A stretch of DNA of 64,000 nucleotides from Photobacterium profundum. Lineage in GTDB: Bacteria; Pseudomonadota; Gammaproteobacteria; Enterobacterales; Vibrionaceae. Below are positions 36,279 through 48,280 of the stretch, piece by piece. Every line of letters starts with the position of its first letter. Positions within the stretch are counted from its first letter, which is position 1. Location: positions 62,001 through 126,000 of the forward strand of contig NZ_PYOD01000007.1 in NCBI RefSeq assembly GCF_003026285.1, read 5' to 3'. The translations under genes were made by a program, and so were the position numbers. The notes beneath the pieces were generated by a model, which did no database searches, had not been told where the DNA came from, and saw nothing but the letters and a program-made list of their open reading frames with translations.

Positions 36279-37166
36279 ATGTCTCATCTCAATTATAACC
36301 ATTTATATTATTTCTGGATGGTATGCAAACAGGGCTCTGTTACAAAAGCGGCAGATGCCTTATTTCTAGCCCCTCAAACTGTGACGGGGCAAATAAGAGT
36401 GTTAGAAGAGCGCTTAAAAGGCAAATTAACCAAGCGTGTTGGTCGTAATATCGAACCGACAGAATTGGGACAACTTGTTTTTAAGTATGCCGATAAAATG
36501 TTTGACTTGAGCTATGAAATGCTCGATATCGTTAACTACACTCAACAAGATAATCTTTTACTCGAAGTTGGGGTTGCCGATGCATTATCAAAACGGTTAG
36601 TCAGTAAAATATTACTGGAAGGCGTACCTGATGATGAGCGAATTCAATTACGTTGTTATGAATCTACCCACGAAATGCTCCTAGAACAGCTGTCACTGCA
36701 CAAGCTGGATATGATCCTATCTGACTGCCCTGTAGATTCAGGTAAAAGCCCAGGGCTTTACAGTAAGAAATTAGGGGAGTCGAGCATGAGCTTCTTTTGT
36801 TCTGTTCCTGCTAAACCTGTCGATTTCCCTGCATGTATTGAAGATTACAAACTTTTGGTTCCTGGTCGTCGCACTGCCATGGGAAGAAAATTACATCAAT
36901 GGTTTGATCAGCAAGGCATTACTCCTAATATACTGGGTGAATTTGATGATGCTGCGTTAATGAAAGCCTTTGGTTCATATCATCGCTCTATGTTTGTCGC
37001 GCCATCGATTTATGCAGAAGAAATTGAAGAGTCGAATACCATTCGTGAACTGAAGCGGGTGAAAGAAATAAAAGAAGAATATTACGTGATTTTTGCTGAA
37101 CGAATGATTATGCATCCCGCAGTAAAAAAAATATGCGAAGCAGATTTTAGTAAATTGTTTAAATAA
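36279..37166 (+). CDS. nhaR: LysR-type activator NhaR
   Basis: A 295-residue LysR-family regulator. In E. coli NhaR senses sodium and activates nhaA, and also regulates pga biofilm genes. The helix-turn-helix lies in residues 15-45 ([20 protein letters not shown]), and the effector domain carries NhaR-specific segments: [39 protein letters not shown] and [17 protein letters not shown]. The start at ATG 36279 ([13 protein letters not shown]) matches the family; the frame's more upstream ATG at 36228 lies inside the terminator hairpin. No strong ribosome binding site is visible. Confidence 0.95.
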   Translation: MSHLNYNHLYYFWMVCKQGSVTKAADALFLAPQTVTGQIRVLEERLKGKLTKRVGRNIEPTELGQLVFKYADKMFDLSYEMLDIVNYTQQDNLLLEVGVADALSKRLVSKILLEGVPDDERIQLRCYESTHEMLLEQLSLHKLDMILSDCPVDSGKSPGLYSKKLGESSMSFFCSVPAKPVDFPACIEDYKLLVPGRRTAMGRKLHQWFDQQGITPNILGEFDDAALMKAFGSYHRSMFVAPSIYAEEIEESNTIRELKRVKEIKEEYYVIFAERMIMHPAVKKICEADFSKLFK

Positions 37167-37262
37167 CGTTACATAAAGTAATGTTATTTATGGGCGTAAA
37201 GCTAGTAAACCCTATAGAATTTAAGTATATTAGCAATAACTTAAATTAATGGCGGTTAGAGT

Positions 37263-37556
37263 ATGGATCTGCAACAGATGGAGCAAAATGCGCCCAAAGC
37301 TGTAGTGTTGCTGAAAGCCATGGCTAATGAGCGACGTTTATTTATTCTTTGCTATTTACTAGAAGAAGAGATGTCGGTAGGGATGATGAGTGAGAAGCTT
37401 GGCTTGAGCCAGTCTGCATTATCTCAACATTTGGCATGGCTAAGGCGTGATGGGTTAGTTGATACCCGTAAAGAAGCGCAAACGGTATACTATCGTTTAA
37501 AAAGTGACGAAGTTAGAGCGATGATAAAGCTTTTACATGGTATGTATTGTGGTTAA
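37263..37556 (+). CDS. hlyU: ArsR-family transcriptional regulator HlyU
   Basis: A 97-residue winged-helix regulator of the ArsR/SmtB fold. The start QQMEQNAPKAVVLLKAMANERR and the recognition region LGLSQSALSQHLAWLRRDGL followed by VDTRKEAQTVYY match Vibrio HlyU. The two cysteines of HlyU are kept (Cys30 in ILCYLLEE, Cys96 in MYCG at the C-terminus), suggesting redox response. In Vibrio HlyU relieves H-NS repression of haemolysin and RTX toxin genes; targets here are unknown. Neighbour order nhaR-hlyU-rpsT is as in V. cholerae. Confidence 0.93.
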   Translation: MDLQQMEQNAPKAVVLLKAMANERRLFILCYLLEEEMSVGMMSEKLGLSQSALSQHLAWLRRDGLVDTRKEAQTVYYRLKSDEVRAMIKLLHGMYCG

Positions 37557-37611
37557 TTGGTAAGCAAACCCATGTTATTCAGTATGTAATGAGAAGCTCT
37601 TTTAAAAGATA

Positions 37612-37641
37612 AAAAAAAACCGGCGTAGGCCGGTTTTTTTT
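37612..37641. terminator. Bidirectional terminator between hlyU and rpsT
   Basis: CCGGC-GTAG-GCCGG (37620-37633) flanked by nine A on the left and a T run on the right serves both convergent genes. Confidence 0.92.
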
Positions 37642-37664
37642 ATGCTAATTCGCAACTCTTTAAA

Positions 37665-37925
37665 TTAAAGAGCTTTGATTTTAGCTGTTAGACGTGCTTT
37701 CTGACGTGCAGCTTTGTTCTTATGGATCAAGCCTTTAGTAGACATGCGATCTAGAACAGGTTGCATTTCAGCGAATGCTTTAGTTGCATTCTCTTTTTCG
37801 CCAGCTTCAATAGCAGCAATAACTTTTTTGAAGAAAGTGCGCATCATAGAACGACGGCTAGCGTTATGCTGACGACGTTTTTCTGAAGTAATAGCACGTT
37901 TCTTAGCAGATTTGATATTCGCCAA
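37665..37925 (-). CDS. rpsT: 30S ribosomal protein S20
   Basis: An 86-residue, very basic ribosomal protein with the start [20 protein letters not shown] and the end [13 protein letters not shown] typical of S20. The start codon is TTG (37923-37925 on the minus strand), as in E. coli rpsT, where UUG permits feedback control by S20; GGGAG lies eight to nine bases upstream. The frame continues 11 codons further upstream to an alternative start that would add residues foreign to S20. It is divergent from murJ, which is 207 bp away. Confidence 0.97.
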   Translation of the reverse strand: MANIKSAKKRAITSEKRRQHNASRRSMMRTFFKKVIAAIEAGEKENATKAFAEMQPVLDRMSTKGLIHKNKAARQKARLTAKIKAL

Positions 37926-38132
37926 GGGTGTAACTCCCAAATCTTGGTACGGTGACAATTTTAGGGCGAGGACTATGCCTGCTTAACCAAAACTTGTCAA
38001 ATGATTTGTGTGAATATCCGCCAAACCAATCTAGTTGGCACTCGCGGAATAACACGGTTAATATGGCGGCAGATTTTACCAGCATTTGGTCTGGAAGTAA
38101 CCTTTCTGAGCCATCTTTATGAGGTTTTTTTT

Positions 38133-39692
38133 GTGAGTAAGCGTCTTTTACGCTCTGGACTGATAGTTAGCGCCATGACTTTGATCTCCCGAGTGCTCGG
38201 TTTAGTGCGAGATGTTGTCGTGGCAAACCTTATGGGAGCAGGGGCTGCGGCCGATGTTTTCTTCTTTGCCAACAAGATTCCTAACTTTTTACGTCGCCTT
38301 TTTGCCGAAGGTGCTTTTTCTCAAGCTTTTGTTCCCGTATTGACTGAATATCATGCATCTGGTGATATTGATAAGACTCGGCAGCTTATTGCTAAAGCGT
38401 CAGGCACACTTGGTGTCATTGTTACCCTTGTTACTCTAGTGGGTGTTTTATGCTCGGGGGTCGTAACGGCCATGTTTGGTGCAGGGTGGTTTATTGATTG
38501 GTTAAACGGTGGACCTGATGGTGCAAAATTTGAATTAGCCAGCCTGTTACTGAAGATCACTTTTCCTTATTTGTGGTTTATTACTTTTGTTGCATTATCT
38601 GGAGCAATTCTTAATACCATCGGAAAATTTGCTGTTTCTTCTTTTACGCCTGTATTTTTGAATATCGCGATTATTGGTTGTGCTTGGTTGATCTCTCCGA
38701 ATTTAGACCAACCTGAGATTGGTTTAGCTATCGGTGTGTTTCTGGGTGGTTTTATACAGTTTGTTTTTCAGTTGCCATTTTTGGCAAAAGCAGGATTATT
38801 AGTAAGACCACAATGGGGTTGGAATGATCCGGGTGTAACAAAAATTCGAAAGTTGATGTTGCCAGCTATTTTTGGAGTGTCTGTTAGCCAGATAAATTTA
38901 CTGCTTGATACATTTATTGCCAGTTTCCTGATGACTGGATCGATTAGCTGGTTGTACTACTCTGATCGTTTATTAGAATTTCCATTAGGATTATTTGGTA
39001 TTGCCATCGCCACTGTGATTCTTCCGGCATTATCACGAAAACATGCAGATCAACAAGGCAAGCAGTTTGCGGAAACCATGGATTGGGGGGTGCGCATGGT
39101 ATTGCTGCTGGGTATTCCTGCCATGCTGGGGATGCTAGTACTCGCAAAACCGATGTTGATGGTATTGTTTATGCGTGGTGAATTCTCGCTGTATGATGTT
39201 AATCAATCTGCGATGTCTTTGTGGGCTTTATCTGCTGGTCTATTGAATTTTATGCTGATTAAAATTTTCGCCCCAGGTTATTACGCCCGCCAAGATACGA
39301 AAACGCCTGTACGTTATGGCATTATAGCCATGGTATCGAATATGTTTTTTAATGCCATATTTGCATATTTCTTTAGTTATGTTGGCTTGGCGATGGCAAC
39401 CGCGTTATCTGCTTTGATTAACGCAGGGCTGCTATATCGAGGCCTACACATTGCCAATGTTTACCGCATCACGAAAAAAACCTTATTCTTCGTGTTAAGG
39501 CTAGTAATTGCTGGCGCTGCTATGGTCGCATCTCTATTGTGGTTAATGCCGAATATCGATTTATGGAGCGAATGGTCAACACTTAATCGTGCTACATGGT
39601 TAGCGGGGTTGATTGCAGTTGGTGCATTTGTGTATCTTATTTCTGTGATGATTTTAGGCATTCGACCTCATCATCTTCGTACTGATAGCTGA
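38133..39692 (+). CDS. murJ: Lipid II flippase MurJ
   Basis: A 519-residue inner-membrane protein of the MOP superfamily with about fourteen hydrophobic segments, which moves lipid II across the membrane for peptidoglycan synthesis. The N-terminus SGLIVSAMTLISRVLGLVRD and the segments ANKIPNFLRRLFAEGAFSQA and PLGLFGIAIATVILPALSR are typical (MviN family). The open frame begins at 38001, but GTG 38133 has GAGG eight bases upstream and gives the family start VSKRLLRSG. It opens the murJ-ribF-ileS-lspA-fkpB-ispH run, with ribF 63 bp downstream. Confidence 0.95.
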   Translation: MSKRLLRSGLIVSAMTLISRVLGLVRDVVVANLMGAGAAADVFFFANKIPNFLRRLFAEGAFSQAFVPVLTEYHASGDIDKTRQLIAKASGTLGVIVTLVTLVGVLCSGVVTAMFGAGWFIDWLNGGPDGAKFELASLLLKITFPYLWFITFVALSGAILNTIGKFAVSSFTPVFLNIAIIGCAWLISPNLDQPEIGLAIGVFLGGFIQFVFQLPFLAKAGLLVRPQWGWNDPGVTKIRKLMLPAIFGVSVSQINLLLDTFIASFLMTGSISWLYYSDRLLEFPLGLFGIAIATVILPALSRKHADQQGKQFAETMDWGVRMVLLLGIPAMLGMLVLAKPMLMVLFMRGEFSLYDVNQSAMSLWALSAGLLNFMLIKIFAPGYYARQDTKTPVRYGIIAMVSNMFFNAIFAYFFSYVGLAMATALSALINAGLLYRGLHIANVYRITKKTLFFVLRLVIAGAAMVASLLWLMPNIDLWSEWSTLNRATWLAGLIAVGAFVYLISVMILGIRPHHLRTDS

Positions 39693-39755
39693 TAGACTGC
39701 TTTTAGTAGTATATAATCCGTCAGTTTTTCACATTGCGAATAATAAAAGCGACGC

Positions 39756-40727
39756 ATGGAATTAATTCGAGGCATACATAACATTAAACCAAGGCATCAC
39801 GATTGCGTGTTGACGATTGGTAATTTTGATGGTGTTCATTTAGGGCATCAGGCGGTGTTACGCCAAGTGATCACAAAAGCGCAATCATTGGGCTTACCGG
39901 CAACGGTGATGACTTTTGAACCCCAACCGCTTGAATTGTTTGCGGCAGATAATGCCCCTGCTCGTTTAACTCGCTTTCGTGATAAGTACACACAACTGAA
40001 AAAAACAGGCGTCGAACGTTTGCTCTGCGTCAACTTTAATGCTCAGTTTGCCAATATGTCGGCAGAAGATTTTGTTCGTCGCTTGTTGGTAGAGCAATTG
40101 GGTGTTAAATTTCTGGTAGTGGGTGATGACTTCCGTTTTGGTAAAGGTCGACGCGGAAATTTTGAAATGCTTGAAGCTGCCGGACGTGAGTTCGGTTTTG
40201 TCGTTGTAAGTACTCAAAGTTTTTGTATGTTAGAACAGCGCGTCAGTAGTACCGCTATACGCCATGCGTTAGTGAATGATCAATTACCGTTGGCGGCCTC
40301 AATGTTAGGCCGTCCTTATAGCATCAGTGGGCGAGTATCCCATGGCCGAAAACTTGGTCGAACAATTGGTTTTCCAACAGCGAATGTCCCTTTAAAACGC
40401 CGAGTATCACCTGTGTCTGGTGTGTATGCGGTTGAGGTCATCGGTGTTGATGGCGCACCTTTACCGGGTGTTGCCAATGTTGGTCATCGACCAACAGTCA
40501 ATGGTGTACGTCAGCAATTAGAAGTTCACCTCTTTGATTTTCAATCGGATTTATACGGTTGTCAGATAGAGGTAGTGCTACACCATAAGTTACGTAATGA
40601 AATAAAATTCGAATCATTCGATGCGCTAAAAGCACAAATCGAGCGTGATGCTCAAACGGCACGGGTGTGGCTGTTTGAGCGTAATAATGTCCAACTTCGC
40701 CCAAGTAACGGAATCGAGAATCAATGA
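39756..40727 (+). CDS. ribF: Bifunctional riboflavin kinase/FAD synthetase
   Basis: A 323-residue enzyme that converts riboflavin to FMN and then FAD. The N-terminal FAD synthetase half has the nucleotidyltransferase motif [19 protein letters not shown] (residues about 21-39) and [15 protein letters not shown]; the C-terminal flavokinase half has [20 protein letters not shown]. Its stop codon overlaps the ileS start (ATGA, 40724-40727), so the two are translationally coupled, as in E. coli. Confidence 0.97.
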   Translation: MELIRGIHNIKPRHHDCVLTIGNFDGVHLGHQAVLRQVITKAQSLGLPATVMTFEPQPLELFAADNAPARLTRFRDKYTQLKKTGVERLLCVNFNAQFANMSAEDFVRRLLVEQLGVKFLVVGDDFRFGKGRRGNFEMLEAAGREFGFVVVSTQSFCMLEQRVSSTAIRHALVNDQLPLAASMLGRPYSISGRVSHGRKLGRTIGFPTANVPLKRRVSPVSGVYAVEVIGVDGAPLPGVANVGHRPTVNGVRQQLEVHLFDFQSDLYGCQIEVVLHHKLRNEIKFESFDALKAQIERDAQTARVWLFERNNVQLRPSNGIENQ

Positions 40728-43570
40728 GTGACTATAAAGATACCCTGAACTTACCTGAAACAGGGTTTCCGATGCGAGGCAACCTGGCACAACGTGAGCC
40801 AGTAATGCTAAAACGTTGGGATGATGAAGATCTTTACGGTGAAATCCGTAAAGCTAAGAAGGGTAAGAAATCCTTCATATTGCACGATGGCCCTCCTTAC
40901 GCCAACGGTGATATTCACATTGGTCACGCGCTAAATAAAATTCTGAAAGACATTATTATTAAGTCAAAGACACTTTCTGGCTTTGACGCCCCTTACATTC
41001 CTGGTTGGGATTGCCACGGTTTACCTATCGAATTGATGGTAGAAAAAAAGTGGGGCAAGCCAGGGCGTAAACTAACTGCTGCTGAATTCCGCCAAAAATG
41101 CCGTGAATACGCAGCGGGTCAAGTTGAAGGTCAAAAAGAAAGTTTCATTCGCCTAGGTGTACTAGGTCAATGGGATAAGCCTTACCGTACAATGGACTTT
41201 GCAACAGAAGCGAACATCATTCGCTCTTTGGGCAAAGTTGCAGAAAACGATCACCTATTGAAAGGTTTTAAGCCTGTTCACTGGTGTACTGATTGTGGTT
41301 CTGCATTGGCTGAAGCTGAAGTTGAATACCAAGATAAAGTATCACCTTCTATCGACGTTAAATTTAAAGCCGTTGATGAAACGGGTGTTGTCGCTAAATT
41401 TAACTGTGCAGAAGGTCACGAAGGTCAAGGTGATGTGTCTGTTGTTATCTGGACAACCACGCCTTGGACAATGCCAGCTAACCGTGCCGTTGCAGTACGT
41501 GATGATCTTGAATATGTATTGGTTCAAGTTGAAGCAGATGCTGCAAATGATAAAGCGGCATACCGCTTAATTGTTGCAGCAGAGCTAGCAAAAGATGTGA
41601 TGGATCGTGCCGGTATCGAGCATTTCCACAATCTTGGCTTCTGTAAAGGTGCAGATTTGGAGCTAATGCGCTTCAATCACCCATTCTATAGCTTTGATGT
41701 GCCAATTGTTCTTGGTGATCACGTTACGACTGAATCTGGTACTGGTTGTGTACACACAGCCCCTGGCCACGGTCAAGAAGACTTCGTTGTTGGTCAAAAG
41801 TACGGCCTTGAAATTGCGAACCCTGTAGGAAGTAACGGCGTTTACTTACCTGATACAGAGCTGTTTGCTGGTCAACACGTATTTAAAGCTAACGATGTTG
41901 TTGTTGAAACATTAAAAGAGCACGGTGCGTTATTACACCATCATGCTTATGAGCACAGCTACCCACATTGCTGGCGCCACAAAACACCTATTATCTTCCG
42001 TGCGACGCCGCAGTGGTTCATTTCAATGGACAAAGCAGGCCTTCGCGCTAAAGCATTAGGTGAAATCAAGAGCGTTCAGTGGTTACCTGAGTGGGGTCAA
42101 AGTCGTATCGAAGGTATGGTTGAAGGTCGCCCTGAATGGTGTATCTCTCGTCAACGTACTTGGGGTGTACCAATTGCTCTGTTCGTTCATAAAGAAACAC
42201 AAGAGCTTCACCCTGATACGCGTGCACTGATTGAAAAAGTAGCACAGCTTGTTGAGCAGAAAGGCATTCAAGCATGGTGGGATCTCGATCCTGCTGAGTT
42301 AATGGGCGAAGCCGATGCTGCTAATTACGAGAAAGTACTCGATACACTAGACGTATGGTTCGACTCTGGTGTTACGCACTTCTCTGTAGTTGATAGCCGT
42401 GAAGAATATAACGGCAACTCTGCTGATCTATACCTAGAAGGTTCAGATCAACACCGTGGTTGGTTCCAATCTTCATTGATTTCATCGGTAGCAATGAAAG
42501 GTAAAGCACCTTACAACCAAGTATTAACACACGGTTTCGTGGTTGATGGTCAAGGTCGTAAGATGTCTAAATCTGTTGGTAACGTTGTTGCACCAAAAGA
42601 TGTAACGAATAAGCTGGGTGCTGATATCTTGCGTCTATGGGTTGCATCAACGGATTACACTGGCGAAGTTGCGGTTTCTGATGAAATCCTAAAGCGTTCA
42701 GCTGATGCATACCGTCGTATTCGTAACACAGCACGTTTCTTCTTAGCTAACTTGAATGGCTTCAACCCAGAAACAGATCTTGTTGCGCCAGAAGATATGG
42801 TGGCATTGGATCGTTGGGCTGTGGGTCGTGCAATGGAAGCACAAGAAGAAATCATTAAAGCGTATGACGAATACAACCTGCACGGTGTAACGCAGCGTTT
42901 GATGCAATTCTGTTCTGTTGAGATGGGTTCTTTCTACTTAGACGTAATCAAAGACCGTCAGTACACAGCGAAGCAAGGTGGTCATGCACAACGTAGCTGT
43001 CAAACTGCGCTTTACTACATTGTTGAAGCATTAGTTCGTTGGATGGCACCAATTATGTCGTTCACTGCTGATGAAATCTGGAACGAAATGCCAGGCCAGC
43101 GTGATAAGTTCGTATTTACTGGCGAATGGTTCGAAGGTTTATTTGGTCTTGCAGACGACGAAGTACTGAATGATGAATTCTGGGCTGAAATTCAACAAGT
43201 TCGTGGTGCGGTAAATAAGCTGCTTGAACTTGCGCGTAAAGACAAAGTGATTGGTGGTTCTTTACAAGCAGAAATCACTTTGCATGCAAATGAAACATTA
43301 GCAGCAAAGCTGAATACGCTTGAAGATGAATTACGTTTTGTATTGTTAACATCGAAAGCTGCTTTTGCTATTGCAGACAGCATGCCTGAAGGTGCGCAAG
43401 AGACAGACGTTGAAGGTCTATTTGTGACAGTTAACGCATCTGAAGCGGCGAAGTGCGATCGTTGTTGGCACCATGTTGCTGATGTTGGCACAATCGAAGG
43501 TCACGAAGAAGTATGTGGCCGTTGTGTGACTAACATCAGCGGTGAAGGCGAAGAGCGTAAGTTTGCCTAA
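40724..43570 (+). CDS. ileS: Isoleucyl-tRNA synthetase
   Basis: A 948-residue class I synthetase that charges tRNA-Ile and edits valine. The HIGH motif is in [16 protein letters not shown] (about residues 57-72), the CP1 editing domain includes [12 protein letters not shown] and [16 protein letters not shown], and the KMSKS loop is [12 protein letters not shown] (about 605). A C-terminal zinc-binding domain has CDRCWHH and CGRCV. Bacterial-type by length and zinc finger. It overlaps ribF upstream by four bases and lspA downstream by one base. Confidence 0.98.
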   Translation: MSDYKDTLNLPETGFPMRGNLAQREPVMLKRWDDEDLYGEIRKAKKGKKSFILHDGPPYANGDIHIGHALNKILKDIIIKSKTLSGFDAPYIPGWDCHGLPIELMVEKKWGKPGRKLTAAEFRQKCREYAAGQVEGQKESFIRLGVLGQWDKPYRTMDFATEANIIRSLGKVAENDHLLKGFKPVHWCTDCGSALAEAEVEYQDKVSPSIDVKFKAVDETGVVAKFNCAEGHEGQGDVSVVIWTTTPWTMPANRAVAVRDDLEYVLVQVEADAANDKAAYRLIVAAELAKDVMDRAGIEHFHNLGFCKGADLELMRFNHPFYSFDVPIVLGDHVTTESGTGCVHTAPGHGQEDFVVGQKYGLEIANPVGSNGVYLPDTELFAGQHVFKANDVVVETLKEHGALLHHHAYEHSYPHCWRHKTPIIFRATPQWFISMDKAGLRAKALGEIKSVQWLPEWGQSRIEGMVEGRPEWCISRQRTWGVPIALFVHKETQELHPDTRALIEKVAQLVEQKGIQAWWDLDPAELMGEADAANYEKVLDTLDVWFDSGVTHFSVVDSREEYNGNSADLYLEGSDQHRGWFQSSLISSVAMKGKAPYNQVLTHGFVVDGQGRKMSKSVGNVVAPKDVTNKLGADILRLWVASTDYTGEVAVSDEILKRSADAYRRIRNTARFFLANLNGFNPETDLVAPEDMVALDRWAVGRAMEAQEEIIKAYDEYNLHGVTQRLMQFCSVEMGSFYLDVIKDRQYTAKQGGHAQRSCQTALYYIVEALVRWMAPIMSFTADEIWNEMPGQRDKFVFTGEWFEGLFGLADDEVLNDEFWAEIQQVRGAVNKLLELARKDKVIGGSLQAEITLHANETLAAKLNTLEDELRFVLLTSKAAFAIADSMPEGAQETDVEGLFVTVNASEAAKCDRCWHHVADVGTIEGHEEVCGRCVTNISGEGEERKFA

Positions 43571-44094
43571 TGACACAGCAATCGTCTAAGCAAGGGCTAA
43601 CGCTTAAACAATCTGGAATTCGCTGGCTATTGCTAGCGGTTCTGGTGTTCATCATTGATATTGGCAGTAAATTCTTGGTTATGAATACCATGGATTACGG
43701 TTGGCCCAACCGCATTGAGATCCTGCCATTTTTTAATTTGCTTTATGTACATAACTACGGTGCTGCATTTAGTTTTTTAAATGATGCTGGTGGTTGGCAG
43801 CGTTGGCTATTTGCTGCGATTGCATTAGGTGTGTCTGGTTTGTTGGCTTTTTGGATGCGTCGTACGCCACTCCAAAATAGATTGGCAAATAGTGCTTATG
43901 CATTGATCATTGGTGGTGCTCTCGGTAATTTATTTGACCGTTTGTATCATGGTTTTGTGGTTGATTTTCTTGATTTTTATGCGGGAACGTATCATTGGCC
44001 GGCATTCAATATCGCAGATACCGCTATTTGTATCGGTGCTGCACTGATCATTATTGAAGGCTTCATCGCTGATAAGAAAGAAACAGTCAGTTAA
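43570..44094 (+). CDS. lspA: Lipoprotein signal peptidase (signal peptidase II)
   Basis: A 174-residue inner-membrane aspartic protease with four membrane segments, which cleaves signal peptides from diacylglyceryl-modified prolipoproteins made by Lgt (also in this window). Catalytic aspartates lie in [22 protein letters not shown] and FNIADTAI. The start ATG shares its first base with the last base of the ileS stop codon (TAATG). About 25 N-terminal residues are polar and precede the first membrane segment, normal for the family. Confidence 0.97.
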   Translation: MTQQSSKQGLTLKQSGIRWLLLAVLVFIIDIGSKFLVMNTMDYGWPNRIEILPFFNLLYVHNYGAAFSFLNDAGGWQRWLFAAIALGVSGLLAFWMRRTPLQNRLANSAYALIIGGALGNLFDRLYHGFVVDFLDFYAGTYHWPAFNIADTAICIGAALIIIEGFIADKKETVS

Positions 44095-44125
44095 TCACCG
44101 AAAATCAGAGTTACGTAATAACCTT

Positions 44126-44157
44126 AAGCGCTGTCCGTTGATACGGGCGGCGCTTTG
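44126..44157 (+). other. Hairpin between lspA and fkpB
   Basis: AAGCGC pairs with GCGCTT, with an inner CCG/CGG stem, in the 170-bp gap after lspA. The following bases are TGTTGT, a poor terminator tail, so it may reduce rather than end transcription into fkpB and ispH. Confidence 0.5.
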
Positions 44158-44264
44158 TTGTAAAAAGGGGCAAGCATTTAGAGAGTCATACAAAAAAAGA
44201 TAAAATAAAGTGCGTTCTCTCTCTAGTGTCCTATAAATTGGCCTCTTACTACTAGGATGTTTAC

Positions 44265-44699
44265 ATGTCGGTAATAACGGAAAAAAGTGAAGTACTCATG
44301 CACTTCGCCATTAAATTAGAAGATGGCTCTGTGGCTGACTCAACGCAAGCTATGGGTAAGCCAGCCAAGTTTCGTATGGGTGATGGTAGCCTGACGGAAA
44401 ATTTTGAAAAGTGTTTACTGGGCCTATCTACTGGTGAGAAAAGTCAGTTTGAGCTAGATCCTGAAGATGCATTTGGGTTATCTAACCCAGACAATATTCA
44501 TCATGTAGACTTAAGTAAGTTCAGTGCAGATACACCTGCAGAAGTTGGGACGATTATCGGCTTTGCTGGCCCTGACGGACATGATATACCCGGAATTATA
44601 ACCAGTGTCGTTGGTGATTCAGTTACCGTCGACTTTAATCACCCTCTTGCTGGGCAGCGTGTTACTTTTGAAGTAGACGTTGTCGAAATCCAAGATTAA
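44265..44699 (+). CDS. fkpB: FKBP-type peptidyl-prolyl isomerase (SlpA/FkpB)
   Basis: A 144-residue SlyD-like FKBP that catalyses proline isomerisation and acts as a chaperone in the cytoplasm. The segments MHFAIKLEDGSVADSTQAMG, GDGSLTENFEKCLLGLSTGE, FELDPEDAFGLSNPD (flap region) and VDFNHPLAGQRVTFEVDV match FkpB; the last is the family's most constant motif. It has no histidine-rich tail, so it is not SlyD. The gene lies 12 bp upstream of ispH, the standard lspA-fkpB-ispH order. Confidence 0.95.
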   Translation: MSVITEKSEVLMHFAIKLEDGSVADSTQAMGKPAKFRMGDGSLTENFEKCLLGLSTGEKSQFELDPEDAFGLSNPDNIHHVDLSKFSADTPAEVGTIIGFAGPDGHDIPGIITSVVGDSVTVDFNHPLAGQRVTFEVDVVEIQD

Positions 44700-44711
44700 G
44701 AGCTGTTTGAA

Positions 44712-45653
44712 ATGAAAATCTTATTAGCAAACCCACGTGGTTTTTGTGCCGGTGTCGACCGTGCGATCAGTATCGTCGAGCGTGCGTTAGAAATGTACCA
44801 ACCACCGATTTACGTACGTCATGAAGTTGTTCATAATCGTTTCGTTGTTGAAGGGCTAAAACAGCGGGGTGCTATTTTTGTCGAAGAACTCAGCGAAGTG
44901 CCTGATGACAATATTGTGATTTTCTCAGCTCATGGTGTTTCTCAAGCGGTAAGAAATGAAGCGAAAGAGCGTCAATTAACGGTTTTTGATGCAACTTGCC
45001 CATTGGTAACGAAAGTTCATATGGAAGTCGCACGTGCAAGCCGCCGCGGTATGGAAGTGGTACTTATTGGTCACGCTGGTCACCCAGAAGTGGAAGGCAC
45101 AATGGGGCAGTATGCGAGCGAAACGGGTGGCATGTACTTGGTCGAAAAGCCTGACGATGTTGAAAAGCTTCAAGTGAAAGATCCAAGTAATTTGCATTAC
45201 GTAAGCCAAACTACGCTGTCAGTTGATGAAACGGCAGGTGTGATCGATCAATTACGTAAAGTGTTCCCTGAGATTCAAGGACCACGTAAAGATGACATCT
45301 GTTATGCCACTCAAAATCGCCAAGATGCAGTGCGTGAAATGGCTGAAAGTGTTGATGTTATGATAGTGGTAGGTTCAAAGAACTCATCAAACTCTAACCG
45401 TTTACGTGAATTATCAGAAAAACTTGGTACGCCGGGCTTTTTAACTGATTGCCCTGAAGATGTTCAACCAGTTTGGTTTGAAGGTAAAACCAAAGTCGGT
45501 GTGACGGCAGGGGCATCAGCACCAGAAGATCTTGTTAATCAGATTATTGTTCGTATTCAGGCACTGATTGGTGGTGACGTTGAAGAGCTGAGTGGACGAG
45601 AAGAAAATATGTTCTTTGAAGTACCACGAGAGCTGCAAGTAAAGAATATCTAA
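44712..45653 (+). CDS. ispH: 4-hydroxy-3-methylbut-2-enyl diphosphate reductase
   Basis: A 313-residue iron-sulfur enzyme of the methylerythritol phosphate pathway that gives IPP and DMAPP in the last step. The three cluster cysteines are Cys12 (NPRGFCAG), Cys96 (DATCPLV) and Cys197 ([11 protein letters not shown]), at the E. coli positions, and active-site His and Glu are in FSAHGVS and [10 protein letters not shown]. Formerly lytB. A strong terminator follows. Confidence 0.98.
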   Translation: MKILLANPRGFCAGVDRAISIVERALEMYQPPIYVRHEVVHNRFVVEGLKQRGAIFVEELSEVPDDNIVIFSAHGVSQAVRNEAKERQLTVFDATCPLVTKVHMEVARASRRGMEVVLIGHAGHPEVEGTMGQYASETGGMYLVEKPDDVEKLQVKDPSNLHYVSQTTLSVDETAGVIDQLRKVFPEIQGPRKDDICYATQNRQDAVREMAESVDVMIVVGSKNSSNSNRLRELSEKLGTPGFLTDCPEDVQPVWFEGKTKVGVTAGASAPEDLVNQIIVRIQALIGGDVEELSGREENMFFEVPRELQVKNI

Positions 45654-45668
45654 ATTTTCTTACACTAA

Positions 45669-46586
<918 letters not shown>

Positions 46587-46973
46587 GCGTTAGCCTGAAA
46601 CTTGCATTATTCCCTAAAGGTATTTCGTGAATGTTTATGCATCATGTTTGTTTTGGTGCATAAACAGTGATTTTTATACCCACTTTCCTCTCGCCTCATT
46701 TTGTCATTAATAATTGCTTACTTTTGTGTGAATAGTTTTGCTTTATGGGCATAATTCACATAAACCCTCCGTTAGTAAGGCTAAACTCGTAATAGCTGAT
46801 CGTTTGCTTCGCATATTAATTGTTTTGTGATTTATCTTTAGTTACGCAAACGATAAAGTGTGACTTGCTCATAAAATAAGCCCTGAATATCATCTTAAAT
46901 CTTATGATTTCTATCGTTTGGCTGCATTTTCTCTCTAAAGTCGATATATTTTACACTTATTTTGGATTGATTC
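46587..46973 (+). promoter_or_regulatory. carAB upstream control region with three ATCGTTTG-type motifs
   Basis: A long AT-rich non-coding stretch before the carA promoter. The octamer ATCGTTTG or its reverse occurs at 46799-46806, 46847-46854 (as CAAACGAT) and 46913-46920. The first two sit in sequences agreeing at most fixed positions of the PurR operator (ANGCAANCGNTTNCNT). TGTGAAT and ATTCACA face each other at about 46724-46757, possible ArgR half-sites. In E. coli carAB is controlled by purine, pyrimidine and arginine signals through PurR, PepA and ArgR; assignment here is inferred. Confidence 0.45.
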
Positions 46974-47002
46974 TTGACAGTTTGAGCAGTGATCCATAGA
47001 AT
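46974..47002 (+). promoter_or_regulatory. Sigma-70 promoter of carAB
   Basis: -35 TTGACA (46974-46979, consensus), 17-base spacer, -10 TAGAAT (46997-47002). The predicted start near 47009 leaves a leader of about 100 bases before carA. Confidence 0.8.
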
Positions 47003-47109
47003 GCGCGGAATTTGTCAAAATTCAGTTTGACTTGGGTTTCGACTTTGTATGGAATGGGTAGTTGCAAGTTTATCTGTTTTAATTGCATTTTTATTTTTTG
47101 GAGGTTGTC

Positions 47110-48264
47110 TTGAGCAAATCTGCGCTGTTAGTCCTTGAAGATGGGACTGTGTTCCGTGGTATATCCATTGGGGCAGATGGTTCGGCCATTGGTGAAGTTG
47201 TTTTTAACACCTCGATGACGGGGTATCAGGAAATTCTCACTGACCCTTCTTATTCCCAACAGATTGTAACGCTTACCTATCCCCATATTGGCAACACCGG
47301 AACCAATTCCGAAGACGAAGAATCTACTTCAATCCATGCGCAAGGCTTGGTAATTCGTGATCTACCCCTCCTCGCTTCAAACTTCCGTAATGAACGTTCC
47401 CTTTCTGACTACCTTAAATCACAAAACATTGTCGGCATTGCCGAGATTGATACGCGAAAGCTAACGCGTATTCTTCGTGAGAAAGGCGCTCAGAATGGCT
47501 GCATCATGGCGGGTGATAACCTTGATGAAGCATTGGCATTAGAAAAAGCAAAAGAATTCCCGGGCTTGAAAGGGATGGATCTTGCGAAAGTGGTAACAAC
47601 GGCTGAAACATACCAGTGGAAGCAAGGTTCATGGACATTGCTTGATGGTTTGCCTGAGGCAAAAGATGACAGTGAACTGCCATACCATGTTGTTGCTTAT
47701 GATTTCGGTGCTAAGCGTAATATTTTACGAATGTTAGTTGACCGTGGTTGCCGCTTAACTGTTGTACCTGCTCAAACATCGGCAGAAGACGTTCTTGCGA
47801 TGAACCCAGACGGCGTATTCTTGTCGAATGGCCCTGGTGACCCTGAACCATGTACGTATGCTATTGAAGCTACGAAAACATTCCTTGATATAGGTTTACC
47901 GATTTTTGGTATCTGCCTTGGTCACCAAATCCTTGCTCTGGCAAGTGGTGCAAAGACAGTAAAAATGAAGTTTGGTCACCACGGTGCTAACCACCCGGTA
48001 AAAGATATCGACCGTGATGTGGTCATGATCACCAGCCAGAACCACGGTTTTGCTGCTGACGAAGCAACATTGCCAGATACGCTACGTGCAACGCACAAAT
48101 CCCTGTTTGATGGTTCTCTTCAAGGTATCCACCGTATAGATAAGCCAGCATTCAGCTTCCAGGGACACCCTGAAGCGAGCCCTGGCCCAACGGATGCCGC
48201 ACCACTGTTTGACCACTTTATCGAGTTAATTAAGCTTTCTGTTAATGAAGCACGCAGCGCCTAA
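47110..48264 (+). CDS. carA: Carbamoyl-phosphate synthase small subunit (glutaminase)
   Basis: A 384-residue subunit that hydrolyses glutamine and passes ammonia to CarB to make carbamoyl phosphate for arginine and pyrimidines. The C-terminal class I amidotransferase domain has the nucleophile motif FGICLGHQ (Cys near residue 270) and the His-Glu pair in [11 protein letters not shown]. The N-terminal part has [17 protein letters not shown]. The start is TTG 47110 with GGAGG at 47100-47104; this gives [11 protein letters not shown], the family start. carB follows after 16 bp. Confidence 0.97.
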   Translation: MSKSALLVLEDGTVFRGISIGADGSAIGEVVFNTSMTGYQEILTDPSYSQQIVTLTYPHIGNTGTNSEDEESTSIHAQGLVIRDLPLLASNFRNERSLSDYLKSQNIVGIAEIDTRKLTRILREKGAQNGCIMAGDNLDEALALEKAKEFPGLKGMDLAKVVTTAETYQWKQGSWTLLDGLPEAKDDSELPYHVVAYDFGAKRNILRMLVDRGCRLTVVPAQTSAEDVLAMNPDGVFLSNGPGDPEPCTYAIEATKTFLDIGLPIFGICLGHQILALASGAKTVKMKFGHHGANHPVKDIDRDVVMITSQNHGFAADEATLPDTLRATHKSLFDGSLQGIHRIDKPAFSFQGHPEASPGPTDAAPLFDHFIELIKLSVNEARSA

Positions 48265-48280
48265 GCCGGAGTAGTAAGAA

